A DNA stretch of 64,000 bases from Arctopsyche grandis (taxonomy: Eukaryota; Arthropoda; Insecta; Trichoptera; Hydropsychidae), in the NCBI RefSeq assembly GCF_051622035.1, contig NC_135359.1, positions 18,375,501-18,439,500 of the forward strand, given 5' to 3'. The number at the start of each line of letters is the position of its first letter. Position 1 is the stretch's first letter. Made by a program: the position numbers and the translations under genes. A model generated the notes under the pieces. That model saw only the letters and a list, made by a program, of their open reading frames with translations. It was not told where the DNA came from and did no database searches. This document shows positions 45,430 through 58,559 of this stretch, piece after piece.

Positions 45430-46860
45430 ATGAGCATTTGGACCTATTCAATATTGTCATATTGATGAGCTGGTTAGTTTCTTGAGATTCAACACGAGAC
45501 TATTTGAATGAGATGAATGATTGGAATATTTATTGTTTTTATTTTGTTATTTTCTTTCTATTCTTTTGTAAAACTGGTGTGACGCTTTGGGAGCAACCTG
45601 TCAGGTCAGGTTATCATTATTATAAATAATAAATTAAATAAATATGCGTTTATAGATTATTCATTCAAGAAAAGCTGTACATGGTGGGGGTTTAAAATTT
45701 GAAATTCCGCTACTGCTTTGACCTGCAACACGAATTTTAAGTCTGTTAAATTGTTATTTAATAACACGTGCCCATTTTCTATACCACTCGGATCATTTTA
45801 ACAAAGCAAAAACGAAAACTAATCGTGCGTGCTCAAGTCGTAAGCGCGCTTTTATCAATGAACAAAAAACTAGGTTGCGTTAGATTACGGACGAATAAAT
45901 AATACGAATTTTAAATACCTCCCCATAAACAGGTGTTAAACGTCTTTCTGAAATGTATAAATCTGAAAAACCTTCAATGGAAACAATTTGATGACACGTC
46001 ACTAAAGTGATCGCTCACGCCCGTGCCTACATTGTGCAATGAAGTTACCTGTCATAACTGTCAGTTTCGAGGTCAAAAATTACCGCTTTTTTTTACCCGC
46101 GTTTCGTCTAATATGTAAAACAATTCGGTATAATTAATTGCTTGTGCAGAATTGGGACAACACATTAACGCGTTTATTACGCCCGTACAATTTCGTCGTA
46201 ACTTTTTTCAATATTGAATATCATATGTATGTATACGTACAATGTACATCCATACATGTGTGGATATAGTATCGATGTTCGTATTTCTTTAATATGTATT
46301 ATGTCCTATTGTTATGTTTCACGTATAGGTTTGTTTGTGTACGCATTTATGGAAGCAGCAACAGGTAGGGCGCCTTCTACCTGGGCGTGCTTCGCCTTCA
46401 GCGCTCGTCAAACTGTGCTTTTACGTATGAATGCATATTTAATTAGTAATAAACTAATCTGCAGACATTATAATTCAATTTTCATGCCAAATAAAACAAT
46501 ATGTGCAGAGATATTTCATTACAAATTGTGAACGGAGAAGTCTCTAATATAAATCAATTTGGTCATTTCATATAATCATGGCTATAAATTACAATATTTA
46601 ATTTCATCAAATGAAATTTTATAATGTATCATCGATTTCTAGCGTTACTGTAATATTTCACCATGAAAATTTTCTACTGCCCGTCATTTTATATGCACGT
46701 AAAGTCTATCAATCAGCATATCAGATCAGTATTGAAGCTTTGGTATAAAATGCACACGCATATTTACATATTTTCAAATGCGTTGATGTCTCAATTGGAG
46801 AAATAATGATATATTTAAAAAATTTAAATAACTTAAAATTATCGAAAGGATGCTTTCAAG
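45430..46860. other. Intergenic, nothing recognised
   Basis: Mixed composition, no supported frame. ATGGAAGCAGCAACAG|GTAGGG at 46350 looks like a short start exon, but there is no independent support. Confidence 0.4.
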
Positions 46861-47062
46861 CAGAGGCTTGGAGAGAACCATTTTTTGAATAGCTCCGCTA
46901 GGATATCAAGGTATTTATTCCAGCTTTGCTCCATGAAAAAGTAAGATAAGAATTACATATGTATGTATTTACAAACATTAACTTTTCTTTAAAAAAATAA
47001 AAATGCATACATCTTAAAAAAGCTTTAATAAATTACAATAAATCGTCATCGTTATTTACATT

Positions 47063-47190
47063 GTTGTCAATATAATATAGCCGAGAGCAGATCATCTTTC
47101 CTCATTTGTCTTCTCCCAATTAAAACTAACTTTAGCGCAGAAAACAATCGCTCCACATTCGCTTTAGTGGGCATACTTAATGCAATATGA
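47063..47190 (-). pseudogene. hAT transposase C-terminal fragment
   Basis: The minus strand decodes HIALSMPTKANVERLFSALK then LVLIGRRQMRKDDLLSAILY*. The S-M-P-T-(K/S)-A-N-V-E-R-x-F-S-A-L-K motif is the hAT dimerisation signature. It differs from the 3.7-kb hAT family (TSTETERVFSIAG). Repeated AGCTCCGCT motifs at 46905 and 47305 may mark subterminal repeats of the element. Confidence 0.75.
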
Positions 47191-47778
47191 CATGGTGTTT
47201 GAATACTTTCTGGATAAAACTAATAGCTTTAACCACAGATTTTAGTTTTATGTAGTAATTGAAGAAAAATATTCGGAGCAGAGAGCCCTACAAATTTTTC
47301 TAGCTCCGCTCCGCACTTGTTTGTTATTTCCTAAAATTGCAAGTGTAATCAACATAAATAAAATTTCGTTTAAATTCTTCTCTATATTCAAGAAATTCAA
47401 ACATCAAATTAAAATAATTGTAAATAGGTTTTTGAGCTCTTTTTCCTATTATGCTGTACATTAACATTAGAATAATATAATACTATGATTACTAACAAAA
47501 TTAAATTAAAATTGTAAAATAGAAAATGATCAGTAGATCAGTAGCTATTAAAATAGATATAAGATGTACTGTGAACATAATTTAGTAATAATAAAAAGCA
47601 TTTAAAAATCTAAACATCAAATTATGTAAAATTCGTCTTCCGTGTATGATAGCATGGAGGAGGAATTTCCGTCAGATATGTCAATATTATTATTTATTTA
47701 TTAACGAACTCTGACATTGCGGAAAAGGGGCTGCCGCGAAAGCTTTGACAGTCTCGGGAGAATGTGCCATTCGAATAA

Positions 47779-48078
47779 TCGAGGCCAACAAGAGTGCGCG
47801 ACTCTCGTCGGTTCTCCAACGGCGAGCTTACCAGTCCAACGGACGAAGCCGTCGCGGCTCGACGTCGACTCAACCTCGGTACAAACCCTTCTTCTATTAA
47901 AAAAAAAACACCATTTCTTAAAAAAAACAACCCCCCAAAAGTGCTAGAAACCACCCGCCTCACGACACACGAAACCCTTCGATCTGTGCAACCGGTTGCA
48001 CAACAAGTGCAACAGACGACGCCAGTGTTAACGCACTCCATAGCCGGAGGATTTAACCAAGGATCACCGGTGTCCGAG
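47779..48078 (+). CDS. Candidate internal exon of unrecognised gene
   Basis: An open stretch of GC-rich DNA in AT-rich surroundings ends in a good donor (TCC-GAG|GTACGT). From about 47794 it reads VRDSRRFSNGELTSPTDEAV, AARRRLNLG, then KKKTPFLKKNNPPKVLETTR and ends GGFNQGSPVSE. The peptide is basic, Ser/Thr/Gln-rich and probably disordered. No in-frame ATG follows the stop at 47776, so an upstream exon must supply the start; the exact acceptor is unresolved (AGs at 47782-47783, 47791-47792 and 47793-47794). Two A-runs inside the exon could hide an indel. I recognise no family. It ends in phase 0 and could join the exon at 56961. Confidence 0.45.
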
Positions 48079-48420
48079 GTACGTTATAACGAGGACGAGA
48101 GCCGCTCCTCTACACCGTAGTTCGTTATAGAAGGGTGAACGGTTGCCGGCCGCGTGTTATCGACCCCTGATGCGCTCGTGTAGGTGTTGAACTCGTAACC
48201 TCGCCCCGTTCCTCGACTTGTCGTTTCGTCCGATGCCACGTGCATCTTTCGATGTTTACCTGTGAAGATTTGTTGTGAAAGATTGTAATCGCAGGTTTGT
48301 GTTTGACATGTGAATCGAACGTAATTGTCTTTCTAATGTCGGGACTTTACGACGCGAGGCCGGCGAACGTGCAACAATACCATTCGTACAATGGGCGTTC
48401 GTTAGCGAATATTAAATTGT
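48079..48420 (+). other. GC-rich flank of the unrecognised exon
   Basis: The donor at 48079 is followed by ~300 bp of CpG-rich DNA (GGTTGCCGGCCGCGTGTTATC, GACGCGAGGCCGGCGAACG), unlike the AT-rich rest. It could be a promoter/5' region of an alternative transcript, or conserved intron. No coding frame beyond 48120. Confidence 0.35.
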
Positions 48421-48429
48421 TGTGTGAGT

Positions 48430-51400
48430 AATGCATTATATGTATGTGTATGATTTTGTATTCATTATATAAACATGTTGGTTCATTTGGTATATGGCGA
48501 AATGAGTGGTTTACGATTTATTTCAATTATTTCTAAATATGTTTATGTTTTGATGAAGTGCTACGTGTAATAGCTGAATTTGTAACTAAGTTAGTTTTTA
48601 TTGTATGATATAAATCATACACTTTTATTCAACTATTTTTTATAATTTTATGTACCTTGAGAAAAACCTTACTTTCGATTGAAAAATATCATCCTAAATT
48701 TGATCGAATTAATTGAAAAGTTTCAAATGATTCTGTAAATTACTTTTATGGACAATTTATTATTTAATACAAAAAATTATACATGATTGTTGGAGAAGTC
48801 CTATGTATGTATATCCCAAAAATGATGAAAGAAAAGATAATCGACGTGTTTTTCTGCACTTTTTTTGGTAGAAAGTATCTTCTACACATTACAATTCTCT
48901 AATGAATTTACCAAATAGTCATAAACGCAATGTATATAGTATACAGTATGTATCGCGTACATTCGAAAGGTTGACATTTTTACAAGAAAAACTGAGTTTT
49001 CCACAAAATATACAAATGCATTTGTAGATTTTCGTTACATACTTAAAATTTCCTATGAAAACTTCAATATATGTAAGCATGTATTTGTGAACTGTAATTG
49101 TTATTCATTTCCTATGCTTGTCTCTTGTGAATATTTTTTAAATAACTCTCTGGTAAATCTGTGATAAATTACAAAATTTACTTAAAAAAATATTCAATAC
49201 ATTTATTATATAACGACTTTCTATTGATAAAATGCTAATAACCTGAAAAAAGCTTATCATATTGTATCACACTAATAATGTCGCATCGTTAATTTGAAAT
49301 GTCAACCAACAGCCGTTCTCTATTTACTCAATTTGGAACTTCCTTGTTTACATAAAAATTGTGAAATTAATATTAAACACATACATTATAGAATGGCCAT
49401 AAGTTATTCAATAAAGAGCATTGTATAATTACGAGATTATGCACGCGAGATTAATATCACTCGTTAAAAAATTGAACATGTACAATAACTATTGTATGCA
49501 TGTTCCGGTGAAAATACGTTTTTCTATACAATTACAGTTTTATGCAACAAGAAAAATCGACGACATTATGGAAAGTTTACACTCGCGCTCATATCTATAT
49601 TAATATTATGTTTATAACGTACAATTAAGCGTGTTGAGACACCGGCTAATTTATCAAATTTGCATAAATTACTATCAATGAAACCAAAACGAGAGTATTA
49701 ACCCTGCGCCGGTCACCTACTGATTTTAAAATATGCAAATATAACATAATAAATTGAACGAAAATTTCAACATAGCGCCAATTTACATCTCATGAATGAA
49801 GGTTTTTTTCGGTTAGAAATGTGCAGCTTTTACTCTTATGCAATCTTAGCACATGATAAACTTCCTTAATTAGCTAAACGACACGAATATATCTCATTAC
49901 TGCGAAGTATAATGTGTTCGTGTGTTTTTGACTGAAATATACTTTTTTTCGGATAATATATGAATATTGATTTCTATCTAGTGAAGCCATGTGACTTCGC
50001 TTCGCGTCTAAACTGCGACCCGTTACTTTTGAACGTGTAACGTAACTCAATTTGCATGTATGATTATAAACGCCACGATAAACAGTCGAATAGATCCAGT
50101 ATAACAGGTTGCATCGTCGAAGCGATAACGAATCCAATTTGTGTATTTACTAAGTCGCCGATTGTGATATTTTTCTATTCGCATAATTAGATTTTGTCAG
50201 TTATTAAATGGCTGAAAGTAAATTCGAAAGCTCGCCGAGTATGTATTATAGATAATTGGGGTTGCGAGCTTAGCCACTCGTTGATTTCTCTTATGCACTA
50301 ATATTATAATGCAATTTTCCTCACGAATTTTATTCGTACACGTAATAAGATTTTATCCTTCAAATATTAGATTATAATTTTCTGATTTGATTAATGCTAT
50401 TCGAGTTCTGAAACTGACACGGGTTGAAATTCCATAGGATAAACACCAATATTTCTTGATTTTCTGCCTAGTCCTATTCCCTTTTTTTGGCCATGGACTA
50501 TAAGTTTAAGAAACATTTATAATTGATATGTTTTGGTGCACTTTGCAATCCATTAATCCGGTTTCAAAATAATCAAAATTTAAAGGTGGAAGAAACCTTC
50601 AACAAAATACAATACTATACATATTTGTATATAATGTGTATTATGCTTAGTTCTCGTTGTTCTTTCAAAAACGCTCAACCGCTAGATCTCTCAAAGATTG
50701 TAAAATCGATTTGTGTAATAAATATTCGACAGATTCGTGACTTCTATTTTGTAAACCAGTAACTTTCAACGGTTTTTTTAAGGTTTTATTATGAAATATT
50801 CACAGTTTTATACTCGGCATTACATTTTCGAATTGAAATGCAATATTTTGAAATGTTATTACAATTTGATTTAAAAAAAGCTTCAGCATATTTATACGCA
50901 ATACATAGACATGTTTGATGAAATTTTATATATCGTTCATACGTACAAAGATAAGTATGTATATTGTAGATTAACTTTAATATCAGTATAAAGTGAACTA
51001 GTCGCGGCGTTTATACAATAGCGGTATATACAGACGGTCACGTAAATCTGCCATTGCGATTCGTTGCCATTTCAGATTATTAAAAATTCATTTGGAAACA
51101 CAGTATCGTACTTCGTGCTTTATACTGACGTCATGTTTAATAAAGTTTGCGGCAACTTCGTGATTTTTAGATTTCCATTAGCAACAGAGGAAACGCTTGA
51201 ATGCTATAATTAATAAGGAAAAAAATGCAATTCTAACCGATGCTTAAGTTCAAATTTGATTATTTATTTGGTTGTAATTTTTTAAATTTTCAGTGAATCA
51301 TTCGCTTAAAATTATTTATTTACTGTACTTTGAGATTGCTTTGGAAATTTAAAAATATTGGTGGATGTATGTAATAGACCATTGTTTTAGAATAATTGCC

Positions 51401-54400
51401 ACAAGTCGATTGATTCGGTGACCTCGTGCCGAAAATCTTACGCTTCAATCATGCCTTGTCAACGCGTTCAGGGTCTGACCGATCGAAAATTTTATCATAC
51501 CACACGAATCGATCAATTAGAATGCATTTTTAAATAATAAAAAAATAAACAACAATGAGGTGTTTATTTAAAACATTCTATCAACACGATAAAAAAAATC
51601 CGAATAGCCGGAAACCTTGAATCGCGCACGACACTGTCGATTGTTACGTCTGCATGTGAGAAAATGTCGATCGAATTTTTCCCGTCAAAGACAATGATCG
51701 GTTTCCTGTTTTCACAGACCAATCGATCGACCCTTTTTTCCCGTTCGAAAATATCGATCTTTCCAATGAAAATGCGAGATTGAACTGTCGTCTCTAGAAA
51801 GTGAAGTGACTCGCACAGGAGGTCAATATTGAATCGTGTGACAAATTCTTGTGCCACATTTTGTTCATGCATAGTTAGTTAAACATCTCACGTGTCGTAT
51901 CAGTTGTTTGAAACTTTTCACTTTTTTGTCCTATCTATTCCATTTTGATCCGCCTACGTAATCGATGTGTTTTATTGTGATGTTTTACACCGAAGATGAC
52001 CTCAGATTTTATACCTGCAATCACGCATGTAACCTTTTAATTCCTTCACCCGTTAGCCTTGAGTGTTGTCAAATACCTCGGGTATACCGATTGTGTTAGT
52101 TTACAAAATTGCAAACAGAAACCATTATAAGAAACAGGATCTTCTTCATTGTTGCAAAACTTATTTGTTTTTCAACATACATAGACAATCATTTGTAAAT
52201 TTTTCGAAATATAAAACAATATTAATTCAAAATTCGAAAAGTTTACGAATAAGTACCGCGAAGTCTATGTGGCCAACACAAGCGTTGTGTTGGCGAGTAA
52301 TTTTTGTATTTAATATTATTTTATTAATTAAAACGAATTTTTACGCTCATAACTGAAAATTGTAGCACTTCTGATATTGCCATCTAACATTTTTTTAACA
52401 TTTTGCATTACACAGAACACAATTAACACGCACGTACATACATTTGTGTGTAAGTAAGGTACAGAACTTCCCTAGTCCGGTTATTTCAAATAGTCGGGTA
52501 TCTTCCACTTTCTCCTCGTTCCTCATTTCATTCATTTCATTCTGCCACCAAGCACTCCAAGTTATCTTTAGTTAATTCCAAGTACTCTACAAGAATTTTA
52601 TTCTTAGAATAGCTAAATTATTCTATTAATCTACGATCTCGAAATAATCCCTATTTCCTATTAAATAGAAAGCACTATCAGTTTACTTAAAATATTTTGA
52701 AAACTGAAAAGTAATTAAGAATGTATTTTTTAAATTAGCTAGATAGCTAAAATTATATAAATAAATAAATGAAGTATTACGGCAGTTATTTGAAGTATTA
52801 GGGCCAACACAAATTAAACACTATAGTGGTTGTTAAGGAAGAAAAGGTTGACAACAAATAAACAAAATGGAGGCAGCCTTTGAAACACGAAATAGTTGAG
52901 ACATTTTTCTCCATTAAAAATTAGTCAAGACTATCTTATTATGTTCGTAAGAGTCTTATATAATATAACATCTCACTTATACTATAAGTAATTTATATAC
53001 TCAAAATCTTACTGTTTAATATAAAAATCTGTTCTTTTTTATCATTATAGAATATTTCACTCCTATAATGCTCATTATATTAAAAAAAATATTTTTTATA
53101 TAAAGTATAACTTTCGTTACCAAATTGATATCGTGATATATCGATAAGTCGACACACATTCTGCGGACGAATACAATATCAGTCCAAACATGGACTTCCG
53201 CAGTGGCCTTTCGCCGTTAGATCTAACAACCAACCCTTGCGTAATCGCACGTGATTGTTTGATTATATAAAAAAAATACATACTCGAATACGCTGTTTAC
53301 GTCTGCCCTGTATATTTCAAAACAATGGCGTGTCGGCTCCTCTTCGTTCATAATTTCTAACAATAACATTGCATGAATAAATTAACGAAGGCACCTTTTT
53401 TCCAACACGCTGATGATGAGATACTATTACATGTTCACACGAAAGCGTCTTTCCGATACGATCGTTGACTTTTCGCCCTACCGATAGATTCGCCAATGTT
53501 TATTTAAATATTTTAATTGGTGTTAATGCGTGGCTTTGAATAGCCGAACTCGTCATACTCTATTTAAAATTTGATTTTATAATCGGCGTGTGATTTGAAT
53601 ATGAAAATGGCATCAGTCCCATGTGAAAAGTCACGTAGATGCAACATTGAATTAAATTCACACTAAATGATTTTTTCTTCACCGCTCGTTTATCTTGAAA
53701 ATTCAATATAATAATCATAAAACGAATGACCTTTTAGAGACGCTGATTCGAAGCGATCTTTTGCGTTCACCTTCCATCACAACTTTTCAGCGATCAAAGT
53801 CAACACGGCTTTTTTGTGTAACATTTCTTGTTCGTAGATTTTTTTCTCCTCGTGCTACGATTTACTGTTAGAGACGGCGAGGAAAAAATGAAATCGTTCG
53901 ATTCTTAGATGATTTCTAAAAAAAAAATTAAAAAACTTATACATTGTAAAATTTGAAATCGGGTTTGGATTTACGATTCGTAGAAAGCTATAATTAAAAG
54001 GACTTGTTTATAGCGCAAAACTTCTAAATTACCTATGTTTTAAATAATTTGACACTTTTCATTTAATAAAATACTAATAATATACAAATTATGATCATAA
54101 AAATTCTTCAATTTCGTTAACGTTGACGAAATATTAGTATTTTTATGATGACATAAAATAAAAGTCAACATTTGTAGAATGACTTTTCAAATTTGCAATA
54201 CATCAAGCGTAATTAAATAAACAAGTTCTGCTATAAATTCCAAGATAAGATTAGGTTCTTAATACTTATTGTGCTAATCCACTCCCATGGTAAATTTTAG
54301 CTAGTATCATTAAAAATTATTCTAATTCTTCTTCTGATTTAACATGCTAACTTATCAGAGAAATAAAATTCCATGTGAATGCTTATTATTCGCGACTATT

Positions 54401-56900
54401 CTGCGCGTGCATTTTTATTCTCCGAACAAATGATACACTTGTCCGTGACTTTTGCTATGTCTATTACAACAATAATGACACAAAAAAGAGATATTCAGTA
54501 ATTTGGTATGAACTAGTTTCCATTGTTGACTTCTCACAAAGTCAACCGTATTACGTATTCGCGTGTGACCGACTGAAATCATGCGAGTATCTCTCTATAG
54601 CGAAATTCGTTATAAGAACGACATTTCCAATTCCGAGTCATAATAACATCTCATATTCAAGTCGTGATGATTCGCAAGCAGCTTTTTAGGATAACGATGT
54701 AACTAATTCACGATCCAATATGTGCCTATAAACAATATTTTCAAATCTAAAATTAGCCGAATTATTCTTCGATCGTGAACGTACGATTAATTCGAACGGG
54801 TCATTAGTTTGAAATCGTGGTACGATTAATTCGAACACGTCGTATCCTCGTTCGTGCCAAACATTTTCTATGTAAGACGAGTGTGAATGACATCCTGAAA
54901 TCCTGACCATGTGTGCTTTTAAAAATTGAAATGTAGATCAATTCGAATGCTTCGAACTCGACAGTGACAAATTACGCATACCAATTATTTACGGATTAAC
55001 TTGAAACATCGTTCGTGTGCGAGCTTTCGAATTAGAACTTTCATGTCGTAAAATATTCGAATAAAAATATGTATGTATGTGCATATATGCACGCATATGT
55101 ATTTATGAAGGCGTCTTCGAAAACCGGTCCATTTTCACCTGCTTAATATCACATACCTGTGTTTATATCGCGTTGTTTGTTGAAAATGTTTGACAATGAA
55201 TGCGTGTGGATATATTTTTGACCCATTTACGTTGCAATTTTGCAACGGTAGTGCGAATCAATATCAATTAGTCACACAACGTGCTCGCCTTTTGAGGACC
55301 ATTAAGTGCCGCATTTGTACAAAGCTGTGCAGTTAGTTGTCACACGAAGTCATCATAACAAATTTCGGTTTTACAGTTATATCGCCATTTTGAGCCGACT
55401 CAAAGGTGAATAATATAACGACGTATATGAAATATGATGTGTGTGTTTGTCCATGAAAGGGCTAATAGATTTTCTAATTGTAATTTTAATAGAATTAATA
55501 GAATTTTACTGTTATTTATCGTTTTTTTTTTATTATTCTTGTGAAAACGGATACAAATTTATCAATGCCTATACATATTGCTTTTTTTCATATTAAAGTA
55601 ACATATGTATGCGATAAAATTATGTTTCCAGAGAGACATTTCACTTTATTGATTTCTCATTGTATTTTAGAAGGGATGGAGTTAGATGATGATAAGAATT
55701 GAGATATGATGATGTTGATTTTGAATGGAACCATGTCAATAACCAAATTAGATAAAATCGGCAATTTTTCATATACATATGTAATATTTTGTTACTAATC
55801 AACAGGAAGCACAATGAACTGCCAAGTAACATATGTAAATTATGTATATTCATAATTTTGCTAAAAATTAAAATCATCAATCTGAAATAAATAAGATTAG
55901 ACAACATTGAATAAGATCTTTGAATTTAGGATTTCTGTTTTTCAAGGAATCTTTTAAACAGGTTTATACACAGGAAATTTCATTTGACATATAATGTATA
56001 TGTATGTAATTGAAACATTTTGTCGATATATGGTTCATGTGATATTTTATGTTACCGTTTAAAGTACATATTTTAATGCCATTAATAATGAGATTTCGTA
56101 AGCAAAATATTATTACCACATAAAATATTCCATTTTGAATAGTAAATTCGGATTCAAATCGTGGCACAAAATCGACTATTATTCGTTAGTACTATTCATT
56201 ACTCGTTTTGTATAATCGATGCTAATTGAAGGTTCATAATTATGTACAGTTTTCGGCGTTAATTGGAATTGTCAAAATTTTCACAAGACTTTCCAACGCA
56301 GTGTCGATTTTTTCTCATGGTAAATTTTCCCATAGGTGTGCAATTATCGTAGGAAAATGCTTTCAAAACCAACCATTACCGTCATAGTTGCAGACCACAA
56401 ACGTCCGCCGTAGTATTACGTTTAAATTTATCATTTTATTATCGCACACTTGCGTTTGAGACTTGGTCGAGGGTAAAAAAAGTAGCACACATCACAGTGT
56501 CGTTTCGAAATTCAAACTTCTGCGGTTTCTTATGGTAATTGGAAATTTTTAAATATTACCGTTTGGACAAGCACGCAGCCGGTCCATTAGTAATTCGACG
56601 TAGAAAGATTTGTTACAGTAACTAATACACATACATATATACATATATTTATTTCGGTCTAAATTTAACTGCTAATTATCGTGAGAAGCATTCACCAACC
56701 CACATACCTTGGCGTTTGTACGCGTTAACATCAAAAAGTCACTCACTTTTCGAATGCCCCGACCTGAAAAGGGATCTAAATTATATCGCAATGTTTACAT
56801 TAAAATCTCAGCTGGTCAATGGGTGGCCCCTGTGGCATTTGCCAAGAGAATGTGTGGGTGGTTGTTGCACATACATATGTACGCTCGCGATACATAGTAA
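48430..56900. other. Long AT-rich stretch, probable intron
   Basis: If the exons at 47.8 and 57.0 kb belong together this is their intron. I found no transposon protein, RNA gene or conserved exon. It holds a TATCGATA near 53137 and TGACGTCA at 51126, both of which can occur by chance. Confidence 0.4.
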
Positions 56901-56960
56901 CCTTCAATGGCTGACACACAAATACAAATCGAGCGATCGATCAAATTAATAATTTTCAAG

Positions 56961-57137
56961 GTTGCCAAAATACAACATGAGATCGGCGTGACCCGAGATG
57001 GAATGGATGCTGCAACCGATGCAGCATCAGAGGTCAACGCCATCGATTTGATTGATGATGTTGAGGATTTGTGGGCCGTACTGTGTACCAACCCACCGAA
57101 GACGTTCTGTGTGGAGGCGATAACCAAATCTCCATAA
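56961..57137 (+). CDS. Candidate terminal exon of unrecognised gene
   Basis: After an acceptor-like AATTTTCAAG|GTT, 58 codons are open to a TAA: VAKIQHEIGVTRDGMDAATD, then AASEVNAIDLIDDVEDLWAV, then LCTNPPKTFCVE. Base composition is near 50% GC, unlike the flanks. The peptide looks like an amphipathic helix with an acidic patch. The frame continues upstream to an ATG at 56907, but the AT-rich part reads less like coding. Phase 0 at the acceptor suits the donor at 48078 (…PVSE-VAKIQ…), suggesting two exons of one plus-strand gene across an ~8.9-kb intron. The family is not recognised; it could also be a lone exon. Confidence 0.45.
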   Translation, partial: VAKIQHEIGVTRDGMDAATDAASEVNAIDLIDDVEDLWAVLCTNPPKTFCVEAITKSP

Positions 57138-57756
57138 TGCCATATTTTTAAACAGATACATACGTGATTGACGTATTGTTCGAATTAACGTGTAGCATTT
57201 TTTCGAAATTGGCGGTCGTTCACGCCTCTTTTAAACGAATGATGTAAGTACATGTTGAATTATGTGCCTACTCTAAAATATTTCAGATTGCTCCAAAAAA
57301 AATAACAGAATCGCTTAAATAGAATCACGTATTGTAAACTTTGTCAGGGACTATACTAGAATCGTTCAAATCGTGTGTTTATGTAAAAATTTATTTTAAA
57401 TGTTATAATAATTATTTTGAATCGTTTATCTATTACTTTCTTACTTAGATGCTGAAATGGTAGAAAAAAGTTAGTAACTAATTTTATTTATGGCAAATTA
57501 TAGACTTGTCTGGTAGTAAGACAAGGAAAAATTAAGAGACGTATGAAATTAGGGGTAGTTGGATTATTATGTACATTGCGATCGCCCAAAAGACAATTTT
57601 TGCCATGAAAATCGCAAATACGGAATATTTGGCACTCGAGTTCTCGTTAGTATAATAGTTATTGTTATTATGATGTACTTTTCGGCGGCCAGATGTTCCG
57701 TTATAGAGATTTTAGTGACTTTTGGGCGAGCGCTGTGTGGGCAATACTCACCGAAC

Positions 57757-58540
57757 CGAAATTAGGATGGAGTGAATTCGGGCGAATGAATGCTGTTTTT
57801 AAATCAAAAATGCCTTCAAAAAAGATCTTCGATCAATGTGTTTTGCTAGTGATGACGTATGGATATGAAACTTGGACATTGAACATTGTCAAATACACTC
57901 AAATTAGTACGGAACGTTGTATTCTTGGCATAATTTATTTATTTAAGTTTAAGTTTGGACCATTGTGGCATTCCAGAGTCCCTAATGCGCTATAATGGTC
58001 GAAAAAATAGAGAGAGATGAGAAAAATCAAAAAAAATATATACATATATTTATATATACAGACAAAAATACATTTATACATAATCATTAAAAAACAACAG
58101 CATAATAATAATAAAAATATCAAAAAATAAAAAGTATGGAATGTCTTGCATCTACAGCTAGCACCAATATAAATATAATAACTAGCCGCAAATCCAATAC
58201 ATCCTGCGAGGCCCAAATGGAAGAGAGAAGAATGATGATGAGGAAAAGTAGGAAATGGAATACTTGATTGAGAAGTATGACAAGGGTAGTGGATATAGTG
58301 GAGAGAGTGGAGATATTAAAATGGCAGTGGGTGGTTCACGTAGCTAGAAAAATGAACGAAAAATGGACCAAATAAGTGATTGAATGGTACCCGGGAGAAT
58401 GTAAAAGGGTGAAAGGAAGGTCGCAAGGAAGATGGGTAGACGAAATAAGGAAAATGTGTGGGATGAGAGCTGCTTAAAACAGAGACGAATGGTGTGTGTT
58501 GGAGAAGCCTTCATCCAACAGTGGGTGGTGAGTGGCTGTA
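57757..58540 (+). mobile_element. RTE-like LINE 3' fragment (copy 3), interrupted
   Basis: Pieces homologous to the 23.4-kb relic: SKMPSKKIFDQCVLLVMTYG, YETWTLN, ERCILGI, then from ~58243 the C-terminal RNA-level match (AGAAGTATGACAAGGGTAGT, TTCATCCAACAGTGGGTGG). The middle (about 57950-58230) is unrelated A/T-rich sequence, indicating a later insertion or rearrangement. Confidence 0.65.
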
Positions 58541-58559
58541 TATGATGATTACATACATA

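Noticed and set aside
46335-46362. ATGGAAGCAGCAACAG|GTAGGG as a start exon for the 47.8-kb exon
   Set aside because: It is phase-compatible with one possible acceptor, but a five-codon match with no start context is too weak.
47694-48041. 115-residue minus-strand frame, cysteine-rich
   Set aside because: Antisense of the plus-strand exon that has a good donor; composition is unlike a protein and no splice signals fit.
56690-56790. Minus-strand donor sites (CCAAG|GTATGT; GAAAA|GTGAGT) suggesting another upstream Rph or minus-strand exon
   Set aside because: Neither gives a start or conserved peptide, and the true Rph first exon is at 22.8 kb.
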